DNA of 64,000 nucleotides, taken from the NCBI GenBank assembly GCA_944363035.1, contig CALVTS010000007.1, positions 25,101 through 89,100 on the forward strand, read 5' to 3'. The position numbers and the translations under genes are program-made. The notes below the pieces were generated by a model. It was not told the origin of the DNA, did no database searches, and worked only from the letters and a program-made list of their open reading frames with translations. Positions 35,558 through 43,530 of this stretch are shown piece by piece. The stretch is from an uncultured Clostridia bacterium (GTDB lineage Bacteria; Bacillota; Clostridia; Christensenellales; CAG-917). Position 1 is the stretch's first letter. Each line of letters opens with the position of its first letter.

Positions 35558-35836
35558 ATGAATAAGTACGAGATCCTGTACATTATTCGTTGCGACATCG
35601 AAGATGACCGCAAGACTCAGGTCGTCGAGAAGTACAATGCGCTCGCCGAGAAACTCGGAACTTTGGAAGCCACGGACATCTGGGGCATGAAAAAGTTCGC
35701 CTACGAGATCGACAAGCAGACGGAAGGCTACTACGTTCTCATGAACGTGGAGTGCGACGCCGCGGCGCAGGCTGAGATCGACAGACAAATGGGCATCGAC
35801 GACAATGTCGTAAGAAGAATGATAGTCAAAAAGTGA
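35558..35836 (+). CDS. rpsF: 30S ribosomal protein S6
   Basis: The 92-residue protein begins MNKYEILYIIRCDIEDD and contains IWGMKKFAYEIDKQTEGYYVLMNVECD, the standard S6 pattern (GxRxLAYxIxKxxxGxY), with W-G-M-K-K-F variation. It binds S18 on the 30S platform. Strong AAAAGGAGG ribosome binding site; first gene of rpsF-ssb-rpsR. Confidence 0.96.
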   Translation: MNKYEILYIIRCDIEDDRKTQVVEKYNALAEKLGTLEATDIWGMKKFAYEIDKQTEGYYVLMNVECDAAAQAEIDRQMGIDDNVVRRMIVKK

Positions 35837-35869
35837 CCATCGCAATCCAGGCAATTTAAGGAGTCAGAT

Positions 35870-36253
35870 ATGAACAAGGTGTTTTTGATTGGCAATCTCA
35901 CGAGAGACCCCGAGCTGTCCACCACCTCCGGCGGCGTCAAGTTCTGCCGCTTCACCCTCGCCGTTTCCAGGTCCTACGCCAAGGACGGCAAGCGTGAGAC
36001 GGACTTCCTGCCCGTCATCGTTTGGAGAGCTCAGGCGGACAACTGCGCCCGCTATCTCAAAAAGGGTAGCAAGGCGGCAGTCAGCGGTTCCGTGCAGACC
36101 AGGACCTACGACACCCAGGACGGGACCCGTCGCTATGTGACCGAGATCGCCGCCGACGAAGTGCAGTTCCTCTCCACCCGCAGCGAGGAAGCGAGAGAAA
36201 ACGACGCCGAGTTTGACGACCTCACTCCCATCGACGACGACCTGCCTTTCTAA
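35870..36253 (+). CDS. ssb: Single-stranded DNA-binding protein
   Basis: The 127-residue OB-fold protein starts MNKVFLIGNLTRDPELSTT and has FLPVIVWRAQADNCARYLKKG and the conserved aromatic positions of bacterial SSB. The C-terminal tip FDDLTPIDDDLPF is the acidic peptide that recruits replication and repair enzymes. The linker is unusually short. Confidence 0.96.
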   Translation: MNKVFLIGNLTRDPELSTTSGGVKFCRFTLAVSRSYAKDGKRETDFLPVIVWRAQADNCARYLKKGSKAAVSGSVQTRTYDTQDGTRRYVTEIAADEVQFLSTRSEEARENDAEFDDLTPIDDDLPF

Positions 36254-36271
36254 AATCAAGGAGAATTGAAA

Positions 36272-36520
36272 ATGAGTGAAGAAGTAAAAGCTCCGCGCCC
36301 TCTGAAGAGAGCGCCCAAAAAGAAAGTTTGCACCTTCTGCGTCGAACACGCAGAATCCATCGACTATAAGGATGCCGCCAAGCTCCGCCGTTTCACCACC
36401 GAAAAAGGCAAGATCCTCCCCCGCAGGATGAGCGGCGTCTGCGCCAAGCATCAGCGCCTGCTCGCGACCGCCATCAAGAGGGCGAGGGTGATGGCGTTGC
36501 TTCCTTACAAAGCCGACTGA
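36272..36520 (+). CDS. rpsR: 30S ribosomal protein S18
   Basis: The 82-residue basic protein has [62 protein letters not shown], the S18 core, including Cys residues of the zinc-binding (C+) form (CxxC and later CxxH). ATG 36272 is preceded by CAAGGAGAA. A long double-stem hairpin (repeat D) begins at the stop codon. Confidence 0.96.
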   Translation: MSEEVKAPRPLKRAPKKKVCTFCVEHAESIDYKDAAKLRRFTTEKGKILPRRMSGVCAKHQRLLATAIKRARVMALLPYKAD

Positions 36521-36640
36521 AAGGCGCTATTTCGCGAATAACTGCGTCAACGCCTCCCATACGACCGTTTACGTACGGAAAGTACGCTGCGCGCCCGTAT
36601 GGGAGGCGTTTCCTTGTTCTTCATCGAAATATCGCCTTTC
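36519..36640 (+). repeat. Long double-stem hairpin (repeat D), copy behind rpsR
   Basis: Outer stem GAAAGGCGCTATTTCG (36519-36534, starting inside the TGA) pairs with CGAAATATCGCCTTTC (36625-36640), one mismatch; inner stem AACGCCTCCCATACG (36549-36563) pairs perfectly with 36596-36610. The core ACGTACGGAAAGTACGCT matches that behind proS, while the stems differ and compensate. Confidence 0.75.
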
Positions 36641-36800
36641 AGCGTATAGGGGTAGGAGCGGGCGAATAACTGCGTCAACGCCTCCCATACGACCGCTTAC
36701 GCACACGGGGTCCCCGCGTGAAAATCTTTGATTTTCGCGTGGGGCAAAAAGTACGCCGCGCGTCCGCAGAAGCGGGGCTTTCGCGCTCTTCATCAAGGAG
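36641..36800. repeat. Degenerate repeat D copy interrupted by E hairpin 3
   Basis: GGAGCGGGCGAATAACTGCG and CAACGCCTCCCATACGACCG repeat the left half of the D element; then E copy 3 (36707-36744) interrupts the core, after which AAGTACGCCGCGCG resumes it. This suggests that E inserted into D. Confidence 0.55.
36707..36744. repeat. Small palindromic repeat E, copy 3
   Basis: GGGGTCCCCGCGTGAAAATC with the pairing arm GATTTTCGCGTGGGG; opposite orientation to copies 1 and 2, with different inner arms. Confidence 0.65.
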
Positions 36801-37832
36801 CGTGCTTGAACTCCCACGTGAACTTATTCGGGGTGTACTCGAATACCACGTGCACTTATTCGAAGACGGAACTACGCGCCGCTCAGCCAAACTTGCACAG
36901 CGGGCGTTTGCGCCCGCTCTTGCAAGTCGCGGCGCGTATCTGCGATCTCGCAAGCTAGACGGCTATTAAGTAGACACGGGCTCGGTGCGCGTCGAGTCGC
37001 CCTCCTCGCCCCGCGAGCGACGTTCAGTAATTACTGGTCGCCGCTTGATTATGTGAGCGCGAGACTCAAACTTTTTTCAAGAGGTGTTTTCATAAAGGCG
37101 CAGTTCGCGCCTTTATGAAAAAGTAAGTCCCGCATTTTAGGAGGACAGTCCTCTATCCCGAGTGGGGGAGGAGTCCCGAAGGGGAGGAGGGGGAGCAATA
37201 CTTCCATTTCAGGGGACGTAAACTCCATTAAACTAGCTTGGGCACGACGTGAACTTAGTCAGAGCGTCCCCGAACACGACGAATAAGTGTGCGTGGGGTT
37301 CAAGCTGATTTAATTTGGGTTTACGTTCTCTAACAGGGAAATATTGTTGCCCCCTTCCTGCGGGTTTCCCCCAAAATCGTTCCCCCTTGAAAGGGAACCC
37401 ACCATTTTGGGGGAAACCTTCGGCGCTCGGGCATAAGGGCTACCGAGGACGGCGCCTCTGCGGCGCCGCCATGTTATGCCGCTTGCAATGCGCCCGCTTC
37501 GCGAAGAGAGTGGCGCATTGCCGACGCACTTTGCGTCTCGCCCTCGGCACTCACTTCGTCGCCGCCGACTTGCAAGAGGGCTACGCCCTGTGCAAGTTTG
37601 GCTAGGCGGCTCCACTCCGAATGAGTGTACGTGGAAATCCAGCACACCCCGAAAAAGTGCACGTCGTGTTCAAACACGCTTCGAATGAGTATGCGTGGGA
37701 GTCAGGCACACCCCGAAAAAGAAACGTAAAGTTCAGGCTTCACTCCTAATAAGTATACGTGGGGTTCAAACACGTCTCCGAATGAGTTCACGTAAAGTTC
37801 AAACACTCTCCAAATAAGTTCACGTGGGAGTC
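36800..37832. mobile_element. Non-coding ~1 kb element C, copy 2
   Basis: The left 430 bp closely match copy 1 (GCCGCTCAGCCAAACTTGCA at 36880, AAGTAGACACGGGCTCGGTG at 36969, hairpin TTCATAAAGGCGC...GCGCCTTTATGAA at 37091-37120). The right part carries GACTTGCAAGAGGGCTACGC and then six or seven plus-oriented 32-bp units up to the acyltransferase 3' end. The middle differs from copy 1 but matches copy 3. No coding frame is supported. Confidence 0.7.
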
Positions 37833-37854
37833 ATTCCCCCCCCCTCCGCCATGT

Positions 37855-38982
37855 TCACGGAGCGGGGCAGTTCTCTTTTGTTTTCGCTCGGGTGACGATG
37901 CGTCTGAATATGTCTGCGGCAAACGTCGTAAGGGCACGGCGCAGGAATTCGAATGCGGCGCATACCGCGAATGTTATGACGGCGAATGAGATAATGATGA
38001 GGAATGAGGCGGGCAGGTCGTACAACTGCGAACAGTGGAAGATGTTTTCGTACATGAAAGAGCGCATTTCGGGGCTGTCGTGGATGAGATAGACGCCGAA
38101 TGTCAGCGGAGAGACAAAGCAGATGATTTTTGAGAGACGTTCGTTTTTTATGTTGAGATGTTTGAACGCGAGGAAAACGTAGACTGCCGAGAGGCAGACA
38201 GGGGCGGAAGAGTATTTGAAGGAGACGAACTGTCCCGCAACTATTGTTGCGGCATAAATGATGCCGCCTATCACGACCTTTGTACGGGTGAGGCGCACGT
38301 CGCGCAGTCGCAGATATGCCGCGATCACGTACAGACAGCAGAACCACACCGCATTATAGCCGCTGGAGATGCCCGTCGTATTGAATATATGTGCGTCTGC
38401 GGCGAGTTCTGCGGCGACCAGGATGAGCAGACAGAGGACGAGGTGACTGCGGCGGGATATGTTGCGCAACATAGCGTTCAGAAATGGGGACAACACCAGC
38501 ATGACGATGTACGCGCTGAAAAACCAATATTTTTCTTTCAACGTGGGAAAGAGAGTATTCAACAGACCGTCATCGGTATAAGGGATGGTGTCGGTCGCGG
38601 CAAACACCGTAAAAAGCAATACGCTGTAAAAAAAGACCTGCCCCCACAGTTTTGCCACTTTGCGCACATTGACGCGTTCGGATGTCGAGGTGCAGAGGAA
38701 GTAGGCGCTGATCATCACGAAAAGATTGACGGACGGCAGAAAAAATGCGCTGAACAGACCGATGAACACCGCATTGACTTCGTTGGTCACACCGCTTTCC
38801 CACCCGCCGTGACCGATGAAATGATGCCCTACGATGAAGAACATACATACGATGCGCAGGAGCTCAAAGGATGCATTGCGCCGCGGTTTTGCGGGAGAGG
38901 GCAATGGCGGGTTGATCACGATCCCATCTTCTCGCTCGGCAGAGATAGCAGTATTATTATCCATATAAAACTTATATACCAT
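37855..38982 (-). CDS. Acyltransferase family 3 membrane protein
   Basis: The 375-residue protein has about ten transmembrane helices and the acyltransferase-3 start NASFELLRIVCMFFIVGHHFIGHGG, whose His pair is the likely active site; LHNTLFPTLKEKYWFFSAYIVMLVLSPFLNAML-type sequence follows. Such enzymes O-acylate cell-surface sugars using a cytosolic acyl donor. It stands alone, its 3' end meets the right end of element C copy 2, and its 5' side meets the left end of copy 3, with no partner genes. ATG 38982 and ATG 38964 are both possible; neither has a clear ribosome binding site. Confidence 0.87.
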   Translation of the reverse strand: MVYKFYMDNNTAISAEREDGIVINPPLPSPAKPRRNASFELLRIVCMFFIVGHHFIGHGGWESGVTNEVNAVFIGLFSAFFLPSVNLFVMISAYFLCTSTSERVNVRKVAKLWGQVFFYSVLLFTVFAATDTIPYTDDGLLNTLFPTLKEKYWFFSAYIVMLVLSPFLNAMLRNISRRSHLVLCLLILVAAELAADAHIFNTTGISSGYNAVWFCCLYVIAAYLRLRDVRLTRTKVVIGGIIYAATIVAGQFVSFKYSSAPVCLSAVYVFLAFKHLNIKNERLSKIICFVSPLTFGVYLIHDSPEMRSFMYENIFHCSQLYDLPASFLIIISFAVITFAVCAAFEFLRRALTTFAADIFRRIVTRAKTKENCPAP

Positions 38983-39680
38983 CTAATAAAATAATGCAAT
39001 ACATTCGCAGAAATAATAAGCCGAATGATATAGTGTCCCCGAACACGACGTAAACTTATTCGGCGCGCGCCTGATTCCCACGAATACTTATTCGGAGAGT
39101 GCTTGAATCCCACGAACACTTATTCGGAGCGTCTTTGAACACGACGTGCACTTATTCGAAGACGGAACCACGCGCCGCTCACACAAACTTGCACAGCGGG
39201 CGTTTGCGCCCGCTCTTGCAAGTCGCGGCGCGTATCTGCGATCTCGCAAGCTAGACGGCTATTAAGTAGACACGGGCTCGGTGCGCGTCGAGTCGCCCTC
39301 CTCGCCCCGCGAGCGACGTTCAGTCTATACTGGTATCCGCTTGATTATGCAAGAGCGAGACTCAAACTTTTTTCAAGAGGTGTTTTCATAAAGGCGCGGT
39401 TTGCGCCTTTATGAAAAAGTAAGTTCCGCATTTTAGGAGGAGCGAACTCTATCCCGAGTGGGGGAGGAGTCCCGAAGGGGAGGAGGGGGAGCAATACTTC
39501 CATGTTAGGGGACGTAAACTCCATTAAACTAGCTTGGGCACGACGTGAACTTATTCAGAGCGTCCCCGAAAACGACGTATAAGTGTGCGTGGGGTTCAAT
39601 CTTATTTAATTTGGGGGGGGTTACGTTCCCGCGACAGGGAAGTATTGTTGCCCCCTTCCTGCGGGTTTCCCCCCAATTTA

Positions 39681-39711
39681 CCCCACCGAAAATACTTTCG
39701 GCGGGGACCCC
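39681..39711. repeat. Small palindromic repeat E, copy 4
   Basis: CCCCACCGAAA-ATAC-TTTCGGCGGGGACCCC with self-complementary inner arms; inserted in element C copy 3 relative to copy 2. Confidence 0.6.
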
Positions 39712-39763
39712 GCTCGTTCCCCCTTAAAAGGGGACCCACCATTTTGGGGGAAACCTTCGGCGC

Positions 39764-39842
39764 GACGCGATTGACACTTCGCGTAACAATCGCTGGACCT
39801 GATGAGACGCGATTGACACTTCGCGTAACAATCGCTGGACCT
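39764..39842. repeat. Two direct copies of a 37-bp sequence, period 42
   Basis: GACGCGATTGACACTTCGCG and the following 17 bases occur at 39764-39800 and again at 39806-39842. Each copy can fold GCGATTG with CAATCGC. Copy 2 of element C lacks both. Confidence 0.75.
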
Positions 39843-40039
39843 TCGGTTCGGGCATGAGGGCTACCGAGGACGGCGCCTCTGCGGCGCCGCCATGTTATGC
39901 CGCTTGCAATGCGCCCGCTTCGCGAAGAGAGTGGCGCATTGCCGACGCACTTTTCGTCTCGCCCTCGGCACTCACTTCGTCGCCGCCGACTTGCAAGAGG
40001 GCTACGCCCTGTGCAAGTTTGGCTGGGCGGCTCCACTCC

Positions 40040-40253
40040 GAATAAGTTCACGTCGTGTTCAAGGACGCCCCGAATAAGTATACGTGGGAGTCAAGCACGC
40101 CCCGAAAAGGAAACGTAAAGTTCAGGCTTCACTCCTAATAAGTATACGTGGGAATCAAACACTCTCCGAATAAGTGTTCGTGGGAATCAAGCACTCTCCA
40201 AATAAGTTCACGTGGGAATTAGGCTTCGCTCCAAATGAGTGAACGTGGAGTTG
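40040..40253 (+). repeat. Tandem array of degenerate 32-bp repeats
   Basis: About six head-to-tail units, for example around CGAATAAGTATACGTGGGAG, CTAATAAGTATACGTGGGAA and CGAATAAGTGTTCGTGGGAA, without spacers between them. The inverted counterpart is at 39045-39165. Confidence 0.7.
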
Positions 40254-40267
40254 ATGCGTTTATAATG

Positions 40268-40298
40268 ACAAAACCGCGCTATGATGGCGCGGTTTTGT
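40268..40298. terminator. Terminator of the second GPH transporter gene
   Basis: A 12-bp stem (ACAAAACCGCGC / GCGCGGTTTTGT) with A/T ends, 27 nt beyond the minus-strand stop codon. Confidence 0.8.
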
Positions 40299-40324
40299 GT
40301 GGTTTAACTTTGGATCGTGCGACG

Positions 40325-41929
40325 TTATAGTTTCGCTTTTATGCGCATGAGGGCTTCTTCGCGGGTGATGTCGCCGGCGTTGCAACGCATCATGATCTTG
40401 ACGTCGCGGTCTTTCAGGCGGTAGAGTTGCAGGATGAGGAAGGCGATGAAGTTGCCTACAAGAGGCACCACTATGCAGGTGAACCACAAGCCGTCTATCG
40501 CGGCGGGGGTCTGAGTCACTCCTTTTTCGGCGAGCTCTTTGAAGCTGGCGGCTCCGCCTTCTATCTCATGCCATCCGAAGAGACCGATGAGGAAGAGCCC
40601 CAGCGAGCCTTGGAGGGCGCCCGTGATCTTTGCCATCAGGGTTTGCAGGGAGAAGGTGATGCCCTTGGCGTCTATGCCCGTTTTGAACCTGCCGTATTCG
40701 GCGCAGTCGGGGGTGAACATGAACAGCAGGACGCTGGTGACGCCCGTGGATATTGCGTTTGCGACCGAGAGCCCGATGTATGCGCCCACATTGCCTTTTG
40801 CGAAGAGGAATATGAGCAGATTTATCCCCACCGTGATGAGCAGACAGGTCTTGTAGAGGGTGATCTTGCTGATGCGTCTCAGAAGATAGGGCACCGCGAA
40901 GGACGCCACCGCGAAGGGGACGGTGGTGATGAGCCCCACGTAGAACACGACGAGTTCGTTGTTGAAGACGTAGAAGGACATGAAGAGTTGCAAAGACCCC
41001 AGCACACTGCATCCCGACGAGAAGAGGAAGGCTATGTAGTAGATGAGCAGATATTTGTTGGAGAACAGATATTTGAACATCCTGCGCAGGGTGAATTTCT
41101 CCTCCGACGGGGGAGGCAGAGTGCGCTCCTTGCCCAGGAAGCAGAAGGGCACCATGAATACGAATGCGATCACGGAGCCGAGTATCGCGACGTAGAAATA
41201 GCTCATGCCCACGGACTGACTGACAAGCACCATGGCGAGGAGGCCTGCGATGCCGCCGCCGGCGGTGCCGCACAGACCTTTGACAGAGAGCATCTTCTCG
41301 CGCTCCCCGAAATTGTTGGAGAGCACGGTGACCACGCCGTGTATGGGCGCGTCGCAGAGGGTGTAGGCGCAGTCGTGGATGAGATAGGCGATGGCGAGCC
41401 AGGCAAGCTGCGCCGCCTCGGGGATGTTTGCGGGTATGGCGTACAGCAGGATGACGGAGATCGGGATCGCGACCACGGACATCCTCAGCCACGGCATGAA
41501 TTTGCCGCCCTTTAATTTCAGTTTGTCGAACAGCGCGCCGAATATGGCGTCGTTGAAGGCGTCCCAGATCTTGACCAGCAGGAGCACGAGAGCGACTTTG
41601 TCCCCGTCCATGCCCTGCAAGATCGCAAAGGTGGTGAGATAGACCGAGACGAGAGAGTAGATGAGGTTCTGTCCCGCGAAATAAGTGTAATAGCTTATCT
41701 TTTCCTTGCCCGGGACCTCATTCCCCTTTTGCCCCAGCCCGAGCAGATCCATCACGCCTTTTACGGCGCCTTTGCCCGCGCGCACGAGCGCGTTGCCCGT
41801 CTCGGGAGGAGCCTCTCCCTCATACGTCCACGCGCTGTCCGCGAAATCGAAATCCTCTCCGCCGCCCGTTGCGTGGAGTTCGGTCTGCCCCGCCTCGGCG
41901 GGAGACACGATCAAATCTTTGTCATCCAT
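40325..41929 (-). CDS. GPH-family sugar transporter (MFS superfamily), second copy
   Basis: The 534-residue protein has 12 predicted helices preceded by an ~80-residue cytosolic N-terminal extension, acidic at first, not found in the first transporter. The family segments are KISYYTYFAGQNLIYSLVSVYLTTFA, KIWDAFNDAIFGALFDK and LIHDCAYTLCDAPIHGVV; the DAFND motif matches the WDGINDP motif of the other one. Percent similarity between the two is low. No glycosidase is adjacent, so the substrate is open. Monocistronic, with its own terminator. Confidence 0.9.
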   Translation of the reverse strand: MDDKDLIVSPAEAGQTELHATGGGEDFDFADSAWTYEGEAPPETGNALVRAGKGAVKGVMDLLGLGQKGNEVPGKEKISYYTYFAGQNLIYSLVSVYLTTFAILQGMDGDKVALVLLLVKIWDAFNDAIFGALFDKLKLKGGKFMPWLRMSVVAIPISVILLYAIPANIPEAAQLAWLAIAYLIHDCAYTLCDAPIHGVVTVLSNNFGEREKMLSVKGLCGTAGGGIAGLLAMVLVSQSVGMSYFYVAILGSVIAFVFMVPFCFLGKERTLPPPSEEKFTLRRMFKYLFSNKYLLIYYIAFLFSSGCSVLGSLQLFMSFYVFNNELVVFYVGLITTVPFAVASFAVPYLLRRISKITLYKTCLLITVGINLLIFLFAKGNVGAYIGLSVANAISTGVTSVLLFMFTPDCAEYGRFKTGIDAKGITFSLQTLMAKITGALQGSLGLFLIGLFGWHEIEGGAASFKELAEKGVTQTPAAIDGLWFTCIVVPLVGNFIAFLILQLYRLKDRDVKIMMRCNAGDITREEALMRIKAKL

Positions 41930-42033
41930 ATGATCCCCCTATGAAAAAAGTATAATCCAAAAATCGCCTCGACACAATACCGAATTTATCCGCGGGCGGA
42001 CGCGTGCGCGTATGCGTGCATAAAAAGCGGATT

Positions 42034-42131
42034 ATGCATAAAATATTGCATAAAAGCCCCTCAAATCGGTATAACTATGAATTTTTTGCAAATTATATGC
42101 AAAAAATGCGAAACAATATGCAAAAATGTTT
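42034..42131 (+). promoter_or_regulatory. Array of ArgR-type operator (ARG) boxes
   Basis: Imperfect palindromes TATGCATAAAATATTGCA (42034-42051), TATGAATTTTTTGCA (42076-42090), TATGCAAAAAATGCG (42096-42110) and TATGCAAAAATGTTT (42117-42131). The last three are spaced 20-21 bp, the helical spacing of ArgR/AhrC boxes, and the last one overlaps the -35 element. Predicts arginine-dependent repression; argR is not in the window. Confidence 0.75.
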
Positions 42132-42158
42132 GACTTTTGGACGGGGCGGCAATATAAT
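42130..42158 (+). promoter_or_regulatory. Promoter of the arg operon
   Basis: TTGACT (42130-42135), 17-nt spacer, TATAAT (42153-42158), 33 nt before argG. Confidence 0.85.
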
Positions 42159-42190
42159 CGTGTCAAATACGCTATACGGAAGGTATTTTT

Positions 42191-43426
42191 ATGGACAAGA
42201 GCAAGATAAAGAAAGTCGTGCTGGCATACTCCGGCGGGCTGGACACTTCCATCATCATCCCCTGGCTCAAAGAGAACTACAACAACTGCGAAGTCATCGC
42301 CGTTTCCGGCAACGTGGGGCAGGCGGACGAGCTCGAAGGGCTTGAGGAGAAGGCGCTGAAAACGGGCGCGTCCAAGCTCTACATCGAGGACCTCACCGAC
42401 GAATTCGTCGACGAGTATATCATCCCCACCGTCAAGGCGGGAGCGAAGTACGAAGAATATATGCTGGGCACCTCCTTTGCGCGTCCCATCATCGCGAAGC
42501 GCATTGTGGAGATCGCCAAGGCGGAGCACGCCGACGCCATCTGCCACGGGTGCACGGGCAAGGGCAACGATCAGGTGCGTTTCGAGCTGGCGATAAAGGC
42601 GTTCGCGCCCGATATGCCCGTCATCGCGCCTTGGAGGGAGTGGGACATCAAGTCCCGCGAGGAGGAGATAGATTACGCCGAGGCGCACGGCGTCCCCCTC
42701 AAAATAAACCGCGAGACCAACTATTCCAAGGACAAGAACCTCTGGCACCTCTCCCATGAAGGGCTGGACCTCGAGGACGCGGGCAACGAGCCGCTCTACG
42801 ACAAAGAGGGTTTCCTCGAAATGGGGGTTTCCCCGATGAAGGCGCCCGACAAGGCGACGTACATCACTCTGGATTTCGAAAAGGGAGTCCCCGTGGCGCT
42901 GGACGGCAAGAAGATGTCCGCAAAGGAGATCATCCTCGCGCTCAACAAGGTGGGCGGCGAAAACGGGATAGGCTTGCTCGACATCGTGGAAAACAGGCTG
43001 GTGGGCATCAAGTGCCGCGGCGTATACGAGACTCCGGGCGGCGCCATCCTCTATTTCGCGCATGAGTATCTCGAGACCCTTTGCCTTGACAAATACACCG
43101 CGCACAAGAAGCAGGAGCTCGCCATCACTTTTGCCGAGCTGGTGTACAACGGACAGTGGTACACTCCCTTGCGCGAAGCGCTCTCCGCTTTCGTGGACAA
43201 GACCCAGGAGAGGGTGACGGGCAAGGTGAAGATCAAGCTCTACAAGGGCAATATGATAAAGGCGGGCGCGTGGAGCGAATACTCCCTCTACAACGAGGAG
43301 ATCGCCACCTTCGGCGAGGACAACGTGTACAACCAGGCGGACGCGGCGGGGTTCATCAATCTGTTCGGACTGCCCATCAAGGTGCAGGCGCAGGTGGACG
43401 CGGCAATCGCGAAAAAGAAAAGCTGA
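42191..43426 (+). CDS. argG: Argininosuccinate synthase
   Basis: The 411-residue protein has the N-type ATP pyrophosphatase P-loop [19 protein letters not shown] near its start, and [17 protein letters not shown] and [14 protein letters not shown] for citrulline and aspartate binding. It joins citrulline and aspartate with ATP. It leads the operon argG-H-C-J-B-D-F, the complete route from glutamate to arginine by the recycling (ArgJ) form. A GC-rich palindrome (43434-43453) and CCGGCGTAAAGCCGG in the gap before argH could modulate read-through. Confidence 0.97.
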   Translation: MDKSKIKKVVLAYSGGLDTSIIIPWLKENYNNCEVIAVSGNVGQADELEGLEEKALKTGASKLYIEDLTDEFVDEYIIPTVKAGAKYEEYMLGTSFARPIIAKRIVEIAKAEHADAICHGCTGKGNDQVRFELAIKAFAPDMPVIAPWREWDIKSREEEIDYAEAHGVPLKINRETNYSKDKNLWHLSHEGLDLEDAGNEPLYDKEGFLEMGVSPMKAPDKATYITLDFEKGVPVALDGKKMSAKEIILALNKVGGENGIGLLDIVENRLVGIKCRGVYETPGGAILYFAHEYLETLCLDKYTAHKKQELAITFAELVYNGQWYTPLREALSAFVDKTQERVTGKVKIKLYKGNMIKAGAWSEYSLYNEEIATFGEDNVYNQADAAGFINLFGLPIKVQAQVDAAIAKKKS

Positions 43427-43530
43427 CGGCGTTCTCCTCCCCTCGGGGAGGAGGCGTTTGTTCCGCAACAGACAGTTTATCATCCCGAAAGCCGGCGTAA
43501 AGCCGGTTTTGGAATTAAACGGAGGATGTT

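Larger units (their letters stand above)
39020..40255. mobile_element. Non-coding ~1.2 kb element C, copy 3
   Basis: It opens with three to four minus-oriented 32-bp units (CTTATTCGG...CCCACGAA, 39045-39165), continues with the same ~430-bp block as copies 1 and 2, then a block shared with copy 2, and closes with six plus-oriented units (40040-40253). It also contains E hairpin 4 and a 42-bp-period duplication. Confidence 0.7.

Noticed and set aside
40040..40253. 32-bp repeats as a CRISPR array
   Set aside because: Units join head to tail with no spacers, they are degenerate, and the same units occur inverted at the other element end; there are no cas genes.
42001..42190. Riboswitch or T-box before argG
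   Set aside because: No T-box consensus or terminator/antiterminator pair; the palindromes are better explained as ArgR boxes upstream of the promoter.
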